Shown piece by piece: positions 24,148-33,401 of a DNA stretch of 62,850 bases. Origin of the DNA: JALCOL01 sp022649665. GTDB lineage: Bacteria > Bacillota > Bacilli > Lactobacillales > Enterococcaceae. The notes beneath the pieces are model-generated. The model saw nothing but the letters and a program-made list of their open reading frames with translations, did not search any database and was not told the origin of the DNA. The DNA is taken from NCBI GenBank assembly GCA_030372335.1, contig JAUDCW010000014.1. One strand, given 5' to 3'. How positions within the stretch are numbered: the stretch's first letter is position 1; each line of letters opens with the position of its first letter. Position numbers and translations under genes: made by a program.

Positions 24148-24285
24148 TATAATCAGGGATTAATCGAGTACCTCTTTATCGGCTGAAAGGCAGGAGGGGG
24201 GACGGCCAATTTCGTCACGATGGATCGCAAAGATAAAAAAGATCTCAGACAGGATCGTTCGGTGATCCTGTCTGAGATCTTTTTT
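24148..24285 (+). ncRNA. Candidate small RNA ending in a strong terminator
   Basis: A TATAAT follows the previous terminator, then about 85 nt without a convincing gene, then a 22-bp hairpin with flanking A and T tracts (24235-24285). A transcript of about 120 nt is possible. No good -35 is visible. The hairpin also serves the convergent gene at 24296, which may be its only role. Confidence 0.25.
24235..24285. terminator. Strong bidirectional terminator
   Basis: Left arm 24235-24256 and right arm 24264-24285 are perfectly complementary, starting with A6 and ending with T6, loop GTTCGGT. Confidence 0.85.
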
Positions 24286-24295
24286 GAAATCGGGG

Positions 24296-24652
24296 CTAAT
24301 CATTTCCGTTGACTTTTAGATGTACGATCTTTTGCTGCTCATCTAAAGTCGCGATATCTGTACCTGTTAAAGTGAATATTTCATTATTTGGTTTCTTTCC
24401 GACAACGCCCCATTGTACTTTGACAATATTATCTTGCTGCTGAATCGTAAATACATGTCGCAATTCCGTATTTCTTTTGAAGAAGGCGCGGAAAAAGCTG
24501 CTGACTTCGGCGATCCCTTTATAAATATTGTTTCGATTATCTTCAACGACCGCGTTATCAGCAAATAAACTAATTAATTCGTTTAACGCATCCCGGTCTT
24601 TTCCGGCAGAATCTGAAAGGATAAAGTATTTTTTTACGGGATTCATCATCAT
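24296..24652 (-). CDS. SnoaL/NTF2-like protein
   Basis: A 118-residue soluble protein with the cone-shaped NTF2-like pattern: N-terminal helix with DRDALNELISLFADNAVVED, a GIAEVSSFFRAFF helix, then four beta strands. Members are small isomerases, hydrolases or ligand binders; none can be named here. Three ATGs in a row (24652, 24649, 24646) follow AAAGGAAG; any can serve. It is a single gene. Confidence 0.65.
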   Translation of the reverse strand: MMMNPVKKYFILSDSAGKDRDALNELISLFADNAVVEDNRNNIYKGIAEVSSFFRAFFKRNTELRHVFTIQQQDNIVKVQWGVVGKKPNNEIFTLTGTDIATLDEQQKIVHLKVNGND

Positions 24653-24862
24653 CGCTTCCTTTGTCTACAGGTTAACGCAAGTTTTTTGATATTACAAACG
24701 AAAAGAACCTTTATCACAAAAGGGTGGGAAGGGGTGCAATAAGCTTGCGGCAGACGAGGTTCTTTTGCATGATTCAGTTAAAAAATGCTCATGCGGTCCA
24801 GCGATTTATGATAAGATTGAACTAGTAAGAATATCAGCTTGAATTGCGGGGTACAGAGGAAG

Positions 24863-25723
24863 ATGAAAAAGAAAAATATTTTTTTTATAGCATTTGCACT
24901 CTTTATGATAATTTTAGCGGTCCAATCATTTATCGAGATCCGCCAAACAGATGCGAAAGTTCGGGATGTGCAAATCAGTAAAATGATTACGAATATCGAT
25001 CAGCAGACAGCAAAAATCAATGCTGAAAAAGACGATGCCAAAAAGCTGGAAGGGCTGAAGGCACTGATCAAAAAAGCGCAAAGCTATAATACAAGCGAAC
25101 AAAAAGAAGCGCAAGTGGCGAGCGCCTATCAAAAGCACATCAGCAAACTCAAAAAATATTTCGAAGATAAAAATGATGCAGTGGTCACTGAAGCAAAAAA
25201 CACTGATTTGGAAAAAGAAACAAAAGAAAATATCTCTAAAAATATCGAAATGCTAAAGGCGACGCTGCAAACGGCAGAGACACAAAAAGGGGTCGTCTAC
25301 AGCAACAGCAGCCTAAAAAGAACACAAAAGCAAATCAATAAATTACTGCAGGCACACACTGATCGCTTGACCCAGATCGCTGAGGAAGAAGAAAAAGCGC
25401 AAGCTGCAGCGGATGAAGCAGCATATCTCGCATATCTTGAAGCGCTGCAGGCTGAACAAGCCCAAAGACAAGCTCAAGCTGAAGCAACAACGGATTCTTC
25501 CCAAACGACTTCAAGCTCGGAGACTGCAAGCGGCACAACTGCCAGCAGCGGAACAGAAAATCAAGGATCAACGAACAATCCCGGCAACAACAATACTAAT
25601 AATGGAGCTACCGGTAATTATACCGTTCCAAACAATAATGCAGATAATGCTTCAGCGAATCCGTCATCAGGCGGCACTGTTTATGATCAAAATTATTCTT
25701 CTGGAAACGGTGCGAATAATTAA
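24863..25723 (+). CDS. Membrane-anchored coiled-coil surface protein, unknown
   Basis: A 286-residue protein I do not recognise. After a short basic start (MKKKN) comes one hydrophobic helix (about residues 5-21) without a clear cleavage site, so it is probably an N-terminal anchor with the rest outside. Residues about 30-190 are rich in K, E and A and look coiled-coil; about 185-215 are Q/A/E-rich; the last 75 residues are low-complexity S, T, G and N, typical of a wall-spanning tail. There is no LPxTG. I choose ATG 24863, with AGAGGAAG directly upstream, over 24839. It is monocistronic, with a terminator. Confidence 0.6.
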   Translation: MKKKNIFFIAFALFMIILAVQSFIEIRQTDAKVRDVQISKMITNIDQQTAKINAEKDDAKKLEGLKALIKKAQSYNTSEQKEAQVASAYQKHISKLKKYFEDKNDAVVTEAKNTDLEKETKENISKNIEMLKATLQTAETQKGVVYSNSSLKRTQKQINKLLQAHTDRLTQIAEEEEKAQAAADEAAYLAYLEALQAEQAQRQAQAEATTDSSQTTSSSETASGTTASSGTENQGSTNNPGNNNTNNGATGNYTVPNNNADNASANPSSGGTVYDQNYSSGNGANN

Positions 25724-25745
25724 CAGGACCATAGCGATAGTAATT

Positions 25746-25786
25746 AGGAATGCGGATAATGCTTTTAAATATTCGCATTCCTTTTT
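25746..25786 (+). terminator. Terminator after the coiled-coil surface protein
   Basis: AGGAATGCGGATA (25746-25758) pairs with TATTCGCATTCCT (25770-25782) with one mismatch, followed by T5. Confidence 0.8.
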
Positions 25787-26124
25787 GTAATTATTTTTTG
25801 GAAAATTGATCATTGTGGCAAGAGATCAGCTGAGGGCAGTTTGAAGAGAGTGGCGAAGATTTATAATTAAAAATTTTATATTCTAGTTTACATAATATGT
25901 ATTATAGGAAGAATACCAAGGTAATAATTCTCAAAGATCCATGCGCATTTTCGCTATAATTGCTTCTTTTTGCTGCAATTCGACTAGATTCCTGGTGCAA
26001 GCAACAAATGGCAAGATTTTATTGTTTGAAATCTTTTTGAAAATTTAACTTATGAAGCGCCCGTCTTCTTTGCTATACTGATCAAGTCGTGAAAAACGAA
26101 CAATAAATAAAGGAGTTTGATTGG
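25787..26124 (+). promoter_or_regulatory. Intergenic region with extended -10 promoter
   Basis: Most of this 338-bp AT-rich stretch shows no gene or repeat that I can support. Near its end, TGC-TATACT (26071-26079) is a probable extended -10 for the gene at 26125, followed by AAGGAG 9 bp before the ATG. Confidence 0.5.
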
Positions 26125-26595
26125 ATGCCAACGAACAAAAAAGAAGGAATTATTTTTACTTTACTGATGTGTTTTTTGATGGTTTTAGGAATGAGCGCTT
26201 ATAACTTGGTGCTGCACGATAGTTTTTCGCTAGCTGCTCTGCTGCATGGTCTGATCCCCGGACTAATTGTTGCATTTATTCTTGATACATTCATTGTCGG
26301 TGTTGCGGCGAAAAAAATCGCTTTTGCCCTGCCGCTTGATCCAGAGAAAAAATTGTCGTTGATCCTTGCGATTTCATTTCTAATGGTTTTAGGAATGGTC
26401 AGCTTTATGTCGCTCTTTGGTCTATTAATGCAAGGAAGTTTGCCGGCCGCTTTTGGAAAAGCTTATCTGCATACTTGGAGAATGAATTTTATCGTGGCTC
26501 TTCCCTATCAGCTGCTTCTCGTCGGACCTTTTTCACGTTGGATCCTTGGTCGGCTGCAAAACTCTGCCGCGATGGCTGCTGAATCAACGAAATAA
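26125..26595 (+). CDS. Tandem DUF2798 membrane protein
   Basis: A 156-residue protein with four hydrophobic segments arranged as two copies of a DUF2798-like unit. Each begins with an FLMVLGM helix followed by an amphipathic stretch and a second helix (first unit about residues 8-66, second about 75-140). Single DUF2798 proteins are usually about 75 residues, so this is a duplicated form. Function of the family is unknown. It is a single gene between its own promoter and a terminator. Confidence 0.7.
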   Translation: MPTNKKEGIIFTLLMCFLMVLGMSAYNLVLHDSFSLAALLHGLIPGLIVAFILDTFIVGVAAKKIAFALPLDPEKKLSLILAISFLMVLGMVSFMSLFGLLMQGSLPAAFGKAYLHTWRMNFIVALPYQLLLVGPFSRWILGRLQNSAAMAAESTK

Positions 26596-26608
26596 CGTTT
26601 TTACATGC

Positions 26609-26650
26609 AAAAGGAGCAACCCCTGTAAATTCAACAGGGGTTGCTCCTTT
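26609..26650. terminator. Bidirectional terminator
   Basis: AAAGGAGCAACCCCTGT and ACAGGGGTTGCTCCTTT form a perfect 17-bp stem between the convergent DUF2798 and galT genes. Confidence 0.8.
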
Positions 26651-26694
26651 GTACTATTCCAAGCAGCTTGATTATTCAAATTTTGTATTAGCGA

Positions 26695-28179
26695 TCATAG
26701 CGTATCGATAAACTGCCGAAAAGCTTGTTTGCCAGCAGTATTTCGCTTGAATACACCGGCATCCTCAAGCGCTTTGCCGAAAATTTGTCCGGTTTCCTGC
26801 TGCACGATCTCTTGCGCATTTTCTGGGGTGAATTTGTATTTTTTCTTCATTTCTTCAGCCCACGGGCGGTGATAGTCTTTGATGTGATTCGGCTGATCCA
26901 AGACGAATTTTTCGACTTCCGGAAGTTCTGTCGCGAGGCGCGGCGGGAGGATCGCAAGCCCCATCACCTCGATCAAGCCGATATTTTCTTTTTTGATATG
27001 TTCGCGTTCAGGATGCGGATGGAAGATCCCATCCGGAAATTCTTTCGCGGTATTGTTGTCCCGCAGTACCAGATCCAGCTCGAATTTATCGCCCTTTTTG
27101 CGGGCGATCGGTGTGATCGTATGATGGCGCATGCCGTCTTCGGTATAGGCGATGATTGAAAGGTCCGGTGAAGAATATTCACGCCAGCGCTTTAAGATAT
27201 GTGTCGCCGCGTCGACCAGCATCGCTTTGTCTTTTCCTTTCAGGCGGATGACCGACATCGGCCATTTCACGATGCCAGCAGTGATCTGCGGAAAGCGTTT
27301 GATCGTAAATCTGTCCTCGACCGGTGCTTTGGCCATTGGGAATTCGTGACGGCCGCCTTGAAAATGATCGTGCGTCAAGATCGAGCCGCCGACGATCGGC
27401 AGATCAGAATTGGAACCGACCATATAATGCGGGAAGATCTCAACGATTCGCAGCAGTCGGCGGAATGTATCGCTGTTGATCGCCATCGGCCGGTGTTTTT
27501 CTGCTAAAAAAATACAGTGTTCATTGAAATATGCATATGGTGAATATTGGAAACCCCAGCTCTCGCCGTCCAGATTCATGCGGATGATCCGGTGGTTCGT
27601 ACGGGCCGGATAATCCAGTCGTCCCTTATACCCTTCGTTTTCCATGCACAGCAGGCACTGCGGATAATGTGTCGTTTTCTTTGCGCGCCGAGCGGCTGCA
27701 ATATCTTTCGGATCTTTCTCTGGTTTAGAAAGGTTGATCGTGATCTCCAAATCGCCGAACTCGGTCGGAACGGAAAAAACTGTATTTTTTGCGATCGAGC
27801 GGACATGGATATAATTATTGATGCGGGATAGCTGATAAAAATAATCAGTTGCTTCTTGCGGACTTTTAGAATAATGCTGAGCAAACAGCGCATTGATCAC
27901 TGAGGGCGGCGGTGTCAGCAGATCCATTAATTGTGCTGCCAGGATCTCGCGCTCTGCATGGCTCGTGCCGACAACTTTGTTTTCTTCGGCTTGCACCATC
28001 AGCTGATCCATCAATTCGACGGAACTGGCGAGCGGCTCCTGCTGGATTGTTTCACCTAGCGAATCTTCACCGATCATTCCCAGCAGCCGGTTTTGCAGAT
28101 AGATCCGGTCAAGTTCCATCCAGCCGCCGTAGTGAATGGCAAGTGTCGTAAAATCATAAATCGTTTGACTGATCGACAT
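26695..28179 (-). CDS. galT: UDP-glucose--hexose-1-phosphate uridylyltransferase (GalT, Firmicutes type)
   Basis: A 494-residue enzyme of the second GalT class found in Firmicutes. It swaps UMP between UDP-glucose and galactose-1-phosphate in the Leloir pathway. Family text includes CLLCMENEGYKGRLDYPARTN, GSNSDLPIVGGSILTHDHFQ and GGRHEFPMAKAP in the middle of the protein. Length is normal. It lies 10 bp after galK. No galE or galM is in the window. Confidence 0.92.
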   Translation of the reverse strand: MSISQTIYDFTTLAIHYGGWMELDRIYLQNRLLGMIGEDSLGETIQQEPLASSVELMDQLMVQAEENKVVGTSHAEREILAAQLMDLLTPPPSVINALFAQHYSKSPQEATDYFYQLSRINNYIHVRSIAKNTVFSVPTEFGDLEITINLSKPEKDPKDIAAARRAKKTTHYPQCLLCMENEGYKGRLDYPARTNHRIIRMNLDGESWGFQYSPYAYFNEHCIFLAEKHRPMAINSDTFRRLLRIVEIFPHYMVGSNSDLPIVGGSILTHDHFQGGRHEFPMAKAPVEDRFTIKRFPQITAGIVKWPMSVIRLKGKDKAMLVDAATHILKRWREYSSPDLSIIAYTEDGMRHHTITPIARKKGDKFELDLVLRDNNTAKEFPDGIFHPHPEREHIKKENIGLIEVMGLAILPPRLATELPEVEKFVLDQPNHIKDYHRPWAEEMKKKYKFTPENAQEIVQQETGQIFGKALEDAGVFKRNTAGKQAFRQFIDTL

Positions 28180-28189
28180 ACTTCTCCCC

Positions 28190-29368
28190 CTATTTTGCTT
28201 GTAAATCTTCCAATTTTCGTGCGCCGTCGCCGATATTTGCTAAGTAAATATCGGTATCGTAGCCGATTTTATCATGGTAGATTTTTTTCACGTTTTTGAC
28301 AAATTCATCCCAGTGATCTTTTTTGACAAGTGCGATCGCGCAACCGCCAAAGCCGCCGCCGATCATCCGTGCCCCTAAGACGCCCGGCTGCTTTTGGGCA
28401 GCTGCGACAAGTGTATCGAGTTCAGGACCGGTCACTTCATAATCTTCTTTGAGCGACTTATGCGAAGCATTCAACAAATGCCCGAACGTCTTTAAGTCGC
28501 CAGCCACTAACGCATTTTTTGCTAAAAGCGTCCGCTGGTTTTCAGTTACCGCATGTTTGGCGCGTTTGATCAAAGTCGGGTCGCCAATCAGTTTTTGGTT
28601 GGCAACAAACGCAAATTCGTTCAGATCCCCCAGTGAATTGATCTTGAGTTTAGTCTGCAAGCGCCGCAAAGCTTCTTCACATTCCGCGCGACGTTCATTG
28701 TATTTAGAATCGATCAGATGATGGGGTTTGTTCGTATTCATGATCGCGATGACATAATCGCCAAAATCAGCGGGGACCATTTCGTAACTCATCGTGTTTG
28801 TATTCAGCAAGATCGCTTCGTTTTTCTTTCCCATTCCGACGGCAAATTGATCCATGATCCCTGAGTTGACACCGATAAATTTATTCTCGACCATCTGCCC
28901 AGTTTTGATAAGGTCGATCATCGGCACATGCAGATCGAACAGGTCATCGAGGATTACTCCGGTCAAAAGTTCGATCGAAGCTGAAGAAGACAATCCAGCC
29001 CCTGGCGGGATCGAACCGTCATAGATGATCTCCATGCCGGAGTCGATTGGGAACCCTGCTTCTTTTAAATATTTCATCATTCCTTTTGGATAATTGGCCC
29101 AGTCGTCTTCTTTGCGGTAATCAAGGTCATCGACCGAAAACTCAACGATGCCGGTAGCCGGATAATTGACAGAGTACAGCATTACTTTTTTATCGCTGCG
29201 TTTTGCCGCAAGGCCGTATGTACCCAGCGTGATCGCAGCCGGGAAAACATGACCGCCGTTATAGTCGGTATGTTCACCGATCAAATTGATCCTTCCAGGC
29301 GCGAAATAGCTTCCTTTCGCCGCACGGCCGAATTTTTCGTGAAAATCTTTTTGCAGTTTTTCCAGCAT
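28190..29368 (-). CDS. galK: Galactokinase
   Basis: A 392-residue GHMP kinase that phosphorylates galactose at C1. The galactokinase signature GRINLIGEHTDYNGG is near residue 25, the ATP loop PPGAGLSSSAS near 120, and the C-terminal GGGFGGCAIAL motif near 338. Length is normal. GGAGGAG precedes the ATG. It starts 24 bp after the AI-2E-family gene and precedes galT, so it may be transcribed with the upstream transporter genes; I see no clear own promoter in the 24-bp gap. Confidence 0.95.
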   Translation of the reverse strand: MLEKLQKDFHEKFGRAAKGSYFAPGRINLIGEHTDYNGGHVFPAAITLGTYGLAAKRSDKKVMLYSVNYPATGIVEFSVDDLDYRKEDDWANYPKGMMKYLKEAGFPIDSGMEIIYDGSIPPGAGLSSSASIELLTGVILDDLFDLHVPMIDLIKTGQMVENKFIGVNSGIMDQFAVGMGKKNEAILLNTNTMSYEMVPADFGDYVIAIMNTNKPHHLIDSKYNERRAECEEALRRLQTKLKINSLGDLNEFAFVANQKLIGDPTLIKRAKHAVTENQRTLLAKNALVAGDLKTFGHLLNASHKSLKEDYEVTGPELDTLVAAAQKQPGVLGARMIGGGFGGCAIALVKKDHWDEFVKNVKKIYHDKIGYDTDIYLANIGDGARKLEDLQAK

Positions 29369-29392
29369 AATGCTTCTCCTCCTAGCAAACTT

Positions 29393-30433
29393 TTATTCTG
29401 TTTTCTCTGGCAGATGTTCTTCTTTGGTTTGGATCGGTTTGACTTGCAAGATGTCCAAGAAAAACGTGAAGATCGGGATGCCGACGATCAGTCCCCACAC
29501 ACCGAAAAGCCGCTCGCTGACCAGTAAAACGACAAATGTATAAAAAATCGGCAGGTTGGTGCGGCTCGACATGAATTTGGGGTTCAAAACGTAAGCTTCC
29601 AATAAATGGACAACGATGATCAACAGGATCACTAAGATCAAATCGTGCAGGCCGCCGGTTGAATACGCAATAAAACTCAGCGGGACGAGTGAAATGATCA
29701 CGCCGGCGACTGGGATCAAGCTCAGCAAAAAAACCATGATCGCCAAACTCGGGAGACGGTTGAAACCGATCAATGCCAGTCCCGCTGTCGTTAGCGCGGT
29801 GTTGCAGATCGCGATGAAAAATTGTGCTTCAAGGACAACTCCGAACGTATCGGTAAATTTTTTGGCAAAATAGTAAATATCTTGAAAGAACCAGTCAAAT
29901 TTGCTTGTTAAAAACATTTTTGAAAAATGCTGCATTTTGGCAGGTTCGATCAAACAGAAAAAGCTTAAGATCATCGACATTGCAAAAGCAAACGCAAATT
30001 TGCCGAAGTCTTGAAGCGAAGTCAATAAAAAGACAAAACCATTTTTGACTTGATCAGCGATCTCATTGCGCTCCAGCAGCTGTCCGATCGTTTTTATGAC
30101 GCGGTTTGATTCGACGGAAGAATGTTCATAAAAGCTCAAGACGGAATTATACGTCTCGACGGACTGATGGATCAGGATCGGAACGTATTTGGTAAAAGCA
30201 AAGTACAGCAGAAACAAGATCGTTAAATAGACGACGATGACGAGCGGTACTGCTGGGATCTTGATCCAGCGGCGGATCTTTTTGCACATCCGTGCGACCA
30301 GATAGGTAAAAATAAATGTCAGCAGGATCGTTGTCATCATCGGTCGTGCCAGAAAAAGAACGATTCCCACGATCAGCAGCACAAAAAAACGCCGCAATGT
30401 CGTATTTTCTACAAATCGCTGATAAATGCCCAC
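29393..30433 (-). CDS. AI-2E family transporter (YtvI/PerM type)
   Basis: A 346-residue membrane protein with the usual pattern of the AI-2E exporter family: a pair of helices at the N-terminus, a soluble middle part, and a C-terminal cluster of helices with the LIPVAGVIISLVPLSFIA and NPKFMSSRTNLPIF stretches. Some relatives move sodium, quorum signals or small metabolites; the name alone does not prove AI-2 export. Translation starts at GTG 30433 after GGAGGG. It lies 14 bp after the ABC permease and 24 bp before galK. Confidence 0.75.
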   Translation of the reverse strand: MGIYQRFVENTTLRRFFVLLIVGIVLFLARPMMTTILLTFIFTYLVARMCKKIRRWIKIPAVPLVIVVYLTILFLLYFAFTKYVPILIHQSVETYNSVLSFYEHSSVESNRVIKTIGQLLERNEIADQVKNGFVFLLTSLQDFGKFAFAFAMSMILSFFCLIEPAKMQHFSKMFLTSKFDWFFQDIYYFAKKFTDTFGVVLEAQFFIAICNTALTTAGLALIGFNRLPSLAIMVFLLSLIPVAGVIISLVPLSFIAYSTGGLHDLILVILLIIVVHLLEAYVLNPKFMSSRTNLPIFYTFVVLLVSERLFGVWGLIVGIPIFTFFLDILQVKPIQTKEEHLPEKTE

Positions 30434-30447
30434 GCTCTTTCCCTCCT

Positions 30448-31236
30448 TTAACGCAGCAGCGTTTCATAATCGATATCGCGCAGTGAATTCCGCAGTAGCG
30501 CAAACGCCAATGCGAGCAGCAATATGCCGGCTCCTGCCAAAAGCCAGCTGGTGACTAAAAACAGGCCGGTGAACTGGCTGATGATAAATACTAACAGCGG
30601 CAATACCAAAAAGACGGCACGCTGCTGCGACTCTTCGATACTTTGCGATTTTGCCGAGCCTTTGACGATCAAAATAATCGCGATCAAAGTGACCGCCGGG
30701 ACTAAGAGAAACAGTACCGCGACCCAACTCCAGCTGAAGCGGATCCATGTGTGATAAATAAGGCGGCTTTCGACTTCGAGGACGATCACCATGATCACAA
30801 AAGAAAGATAAGTCAGTGACAGACTGCTGATCATTGATGCAAAAACTTTTGCTTGGAAAATCTCTTGGATCGAAAGCGGCGAATAAAAAAGGGTTTCAAG
30901 CGTCCGCTTTTCTTTTTCACCCACGAAAGCACTAGCCGACATGATCGACGCGACCATGATCGGGATCATCAGAAAAAAGAGCGGCATGATCGCATTGACA
31001 AAAAGCGACATCAGACTAGTTTCGAGCGAGCCTTTTTGCAAGGTTTGCGGCAGCAGTTTCAAAAGCGGCGCGATCTGCTTTGGATCTTGCGGGGCAAAAT
31101 GAAATGTCACGACGAAAATCGTTGGAAAAACGATCGTGAAAATCAGCGGCAAGAAGCAGAGCGTATAAAAATAGCGTTTATTGGCTGCTAACGCACCGAT
31201 ATCCTTTTTCACGATCGCCAGTTGCTTGCTATTCAT
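30448..31236 (-). CDS. ABC-2 type transporter permease
   Basis: A 262-residue permease with about six hydrophobic segments and the ABC-2 hallmark GEKEKRTLETLFYSPLS after the second helix pair. That motif is shared with NatB/YhaP-like exporters of sodium, antibiotics or lipids. The ATG at 31236 (AAAAGGAGG upstream) overlaps the end of the ATPase gene by 8 bp, so the two are coupled. The transported compound is unknown. Confidence 0.8.
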   Translation of the reverse strand: MNSKQLAIVKKDIGALAANKRYFYTLCFLPLIFTIVFPTIFVVTFHFAPQDPKQIAPLLKLLPQTLQKGSLETSLMSLFVNAIMPLFFLMIPIMVASIMSASAFVGEKEKRTLETLFYSPLSIQEIFQAKVFASMISSLSLTYLSFVIMVIVLEVESRLIYHTWIRFSWSWVAVLFLLVPAVTLIAIILIVKGSAKSQSIEESQQRAVFLVLPLLVFIISQFTGLFLVTSWLLAGAGILLLALAFALLRNSLRDIDYETLLR

Positions 31237-32146
31237 CAGGCGCCTCCTTTTGAGCATCCACGAATTTAAAATAAATTTCTTCCAAACTGGGCTCGTGGAT
31301 TTCTACATGGTAGATCAATGCGCCGCCAGCTACTAACTGCTTTACAAGGCGCGGGACGTCTTCTCGCGTCGTAACGGGGATTTCAAAAGAATCAAAACCA
31401 AGAAGCGTCATCCCGGCGATTTGCGGCATCTTTGCGGCTTCGATCCTGACGGTAGTCTGTGTCGTGACTTTTTTTCGCAATTCAGCCAGCGTTCCAGCTG
31501 CCAGCAGCTTTCCCTGATCAAGCAGTCCATAATCTGTGCAGATCTCTTGGGCATAGCGCAATTGATGTGTACATAAAAAAATCGTGATCCCTTCTTCTTT
31601 CGCCAAACGATTCAGCAGCTGATTGACACTTTTGCCGCTTTCCGGGTCAAGTCCGCTCGTCGGTTCATCTAAAAAAAGGACTTTCGGCTGGTGGATCAAT
31701 GTCCGGGCAAGCGACAAACGCTGGCGCATTCCCGTTGAGAATGTTTTGAGCTTCTGGGCCGCGGCCGCTGTCAGATCCAAAGTATCAAGCAGCGCTTCGC
31801 CGCGTTTTCGGCTTTCAGCCTGTGAAAGACCGAAAACTTCTCCGAAAAAAATCAAGTTGTCGATCGCGCTCAAGTGGTCATACATTTCGGCATGCTCAGT
31901 CAAAACTCCGGAAGCCGCGTGAACTTTGACCGGTTCGCGTGCCGGATCGAATCCCAGCACGCTGACCTCGCCTTGGGTCGCTTTTAAAATCCCGCTCAAT
32001 ATTTTGATAGTCGTCGTTTTTCCGGCGCCGTTCGGACCGAGAAAGCCGAAGACTTTGCCGGTTTCGACGGATAAATCGACGTCTTTCAATGCCCATTGAT
32101 CAGGTGAGAATTGTTTTTGCAAATGTTTGATTTCGATTGCTTTCAT
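31229..32146 (-). CDS. ABC transporter ATP-binding protein
   Basis: A 305-residue ATPase of the ABC-2 exporter type. Walker A is GPNGAGKTTT, the signature is the variant FSTGMRQRLSLA, Walker B is VLFLDEPTSGLDPE, and a switch histidine follows in LCTHQL. About 80 residues after the nucleotide domain form the C-terminal extension common in drug and bacteriocin-immunity exporters. The ATG at 32146 has AAAGGAGC at the right distance; the open frame to 32248 is too long. It is the first gene of the row ABC-ABC-AI2E-galK-galT and faces hydE. Confidence 0.85.
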   Translation of the reverse strand: MKAIEIKHLQKQFSPDQWALKDVDLSVETGKVFGFLGPNGAGKTTTIKILSGILKATQGEVSVLGFDPAREPVKVHAASGVLTEHAEMYDHLSAIDNLIFFGEVFGLSQAESRKRGEALLDTLDLTAAAAQKLKTFSTGMRQRLSLARTLIHQPKVLFLDEPTSGLDPESGKSVNQLLNRLAKEEGITIFLCTHQLRYAQEICTDYGLLDQGKLLAAGTLAELRKKVTTQTTVRIEAAKMPQIAGMTLLGFDSFEIPVTTREDVPRLVKQLVAGGALIYHVEIHEPSLEEIYFKFVDAQKEAPDE

Positions 32147-32177
32147 GGGCAGCTCCTTTAACATGCTTTCTATAGTA

Positions 32178-32249
32178 TAGCACGCCGCTGTGTTTTTTCG
32201 AACGGAGAAACAATTGCGTATTGCATTTAAAAGAAGCAGCATATACACT
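32178..32249. promoter_or_regulatory. Divergent promoters for the ABC/gal row and hydE
   Basis: Towards hydE, TTGCAT (32221-32226) and TACACT (32244-32249) are 17 bp apart. Towards the ABC ATPase, the minus strand carries an extended -10, TGC-TATACT, near 32185-32177, without a good -35. Confidence 0.5.
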
Positions 32250-32285
32250 GAAAGAAAAGGTTTTCATAAACGAGAAGGTGGCAGA

Positions 32286-33362
32286 ATGAAGAATATTCAG
32301 CAACGAAAAATCTTGGATCGTTTAAGCGCGCAGCACTCTTTGGCCGCTGCAGAATGGCTGGACCTCTTGCAAGCTCCGCATACTGAAACGGTTCAAAGTG
32401 TCCGCAGACGCGCAGTCAGTCTGCGTGAGCAGCATTATCAGAAAAAAGTGTTTATTCGCGGGCTGATCGAATTTACAAATAATTGCCGTAAAAATTGCTT
32501 CTATTGCGGGATCCGTCATGATCTGCCGCTGGAACGGTATCATCTGACAGAAAAAGAGATTTTGGCGTGCTGCGATACCGGCTATCAGCTCGGTTTCCGC
32601 ACCTTCGTGATGCAGGGCGGCGAGGATCCGGCTTTTTCTGCCGATCAGCTGGCCCAGATCATTGCAAAGATCAAAGAAGCGCATCCTGATTGTGCCATAA
32701 CGCTTTCTTTCGGTGAACATTCCAAAGAAAGCTACCGCCTTTGGAAAGCCGCGGGTGCCGATCGCTATCTGCTGCGGCACGAAACTGCGAATGCGGCTCA
32801 CTATGCGAAACTTCATCCCGCTGGCGACACATTAGTACGCCGCCAGCAATGCTTGTGGAATTTGAAAGAATTGGGTTATCAAGTCGGAACCGGATTTATG
32901 GTCGGTTCCCCGTGGCAGACACCGGCGACATTGGCTGAAGATTTCCTTTTCTTGCAGGAGCTGCAGCCGGAAATGGTCGGGATCGGACCCTTCATCCCCC
33001 ACCATGCGACGAAATTTGCTGACTTTCCAGCCGGTTCGCCAGAAGAGACGTTGTATCTGTTGAGTTTGATCCGTCTGCTTTTGCCGAATGTTTTATTGCC
33101 GGCAACGACAGCACTGTCAACGATCGATGCTTCCGGGCAGGAAAAAGGGATGTTGTCAGGCTGCAATGTGATCATGCCGAATCTTTCCCCGCTATCGCTC
33201 AGGAAGAAATATCTTTTATACGATAATAAAGCTTTTACCGGTGATGAAGCCGGCGAATCGCTGCGCCATATCCGTGAAAAAATGAGACGGATCGGCTACG
33301 AGATCGTCGTCGACCGCGGTGATTTTCATAAAGAAACAGAACAGGCGCTAGAGACACGTTGA
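32286..33362 (+). CDS. hydE: [FeFe]-hydrogenase H-cluster radical SAM maturase HydE
   Basis: A 358-residue radical SAM protein of the biotin-synthase-like group. The [4Fe-4S] motif is CRKNCFYC (CxxxCxxC) near residue 62, followed by a glycine-rich strand with MQGGEDP. HydE acts with HydG to build the diiron subcluster of the hydrogenase active site. Start at ATG 32286 after AAGGTGG; the frame open to 32190 lacks a ribosome site. HydF and HydG lie convergently next to it, which settles HydE rather than a biotin synthase or PylB. The gene ends inside a shared terminator. Confidence 0.88.
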   Translation: MKNIQQRKILDRLSAQHSLAAAEWLDLLQAPHTETVQSVRRRAVSLREQHYQKKVFIRGLIEFTNNCRKNCFYCGIRHDLPLERYHLTEKEILACCDTGYQLGFRTFVMQGGEDPAFSADQLAQIIAKIKEAHPDCAITLSFGEHSKESYRLWKAAGADRYLLRHETANAAHYAKLHPAGDTLVRRQQCLWNLKELGYQVGTGFMVGSPWQTPATLAEDFLFLQELQPEMVGIGPFIPHHATKFADFPAGSPEETLYLLSLIRLLLPNVLLPATTALSTIDASGQEKGMLSGCNVIMPNLSPLSLRKKYLLYDNKAFTGDEAGESLRHIREKMRRIGYEIVVDRGDFHKETEQALETR

Positions 33363-33385
33363 TTCTCTAGCACCTGTTCTGTTTT
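33334..33385. terminator. Bidirectional terminator overlapping the end of hydE
   Basis: A 20-bp stem with one mismatch (33334-33354 with 33364-33384) covers the last codons of hydE. It separates it from convergent hydF. Confidence 0.75.
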
Positions 33386-33401
33386 GATTTGGCTGATTTT
33401 C

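Noticed and set aside
24220..24300. Short ATG frame running through the hairpin at 24235-24285
   Set aside because: It is only the translation of a terminator stem; the ribosome site is far away.
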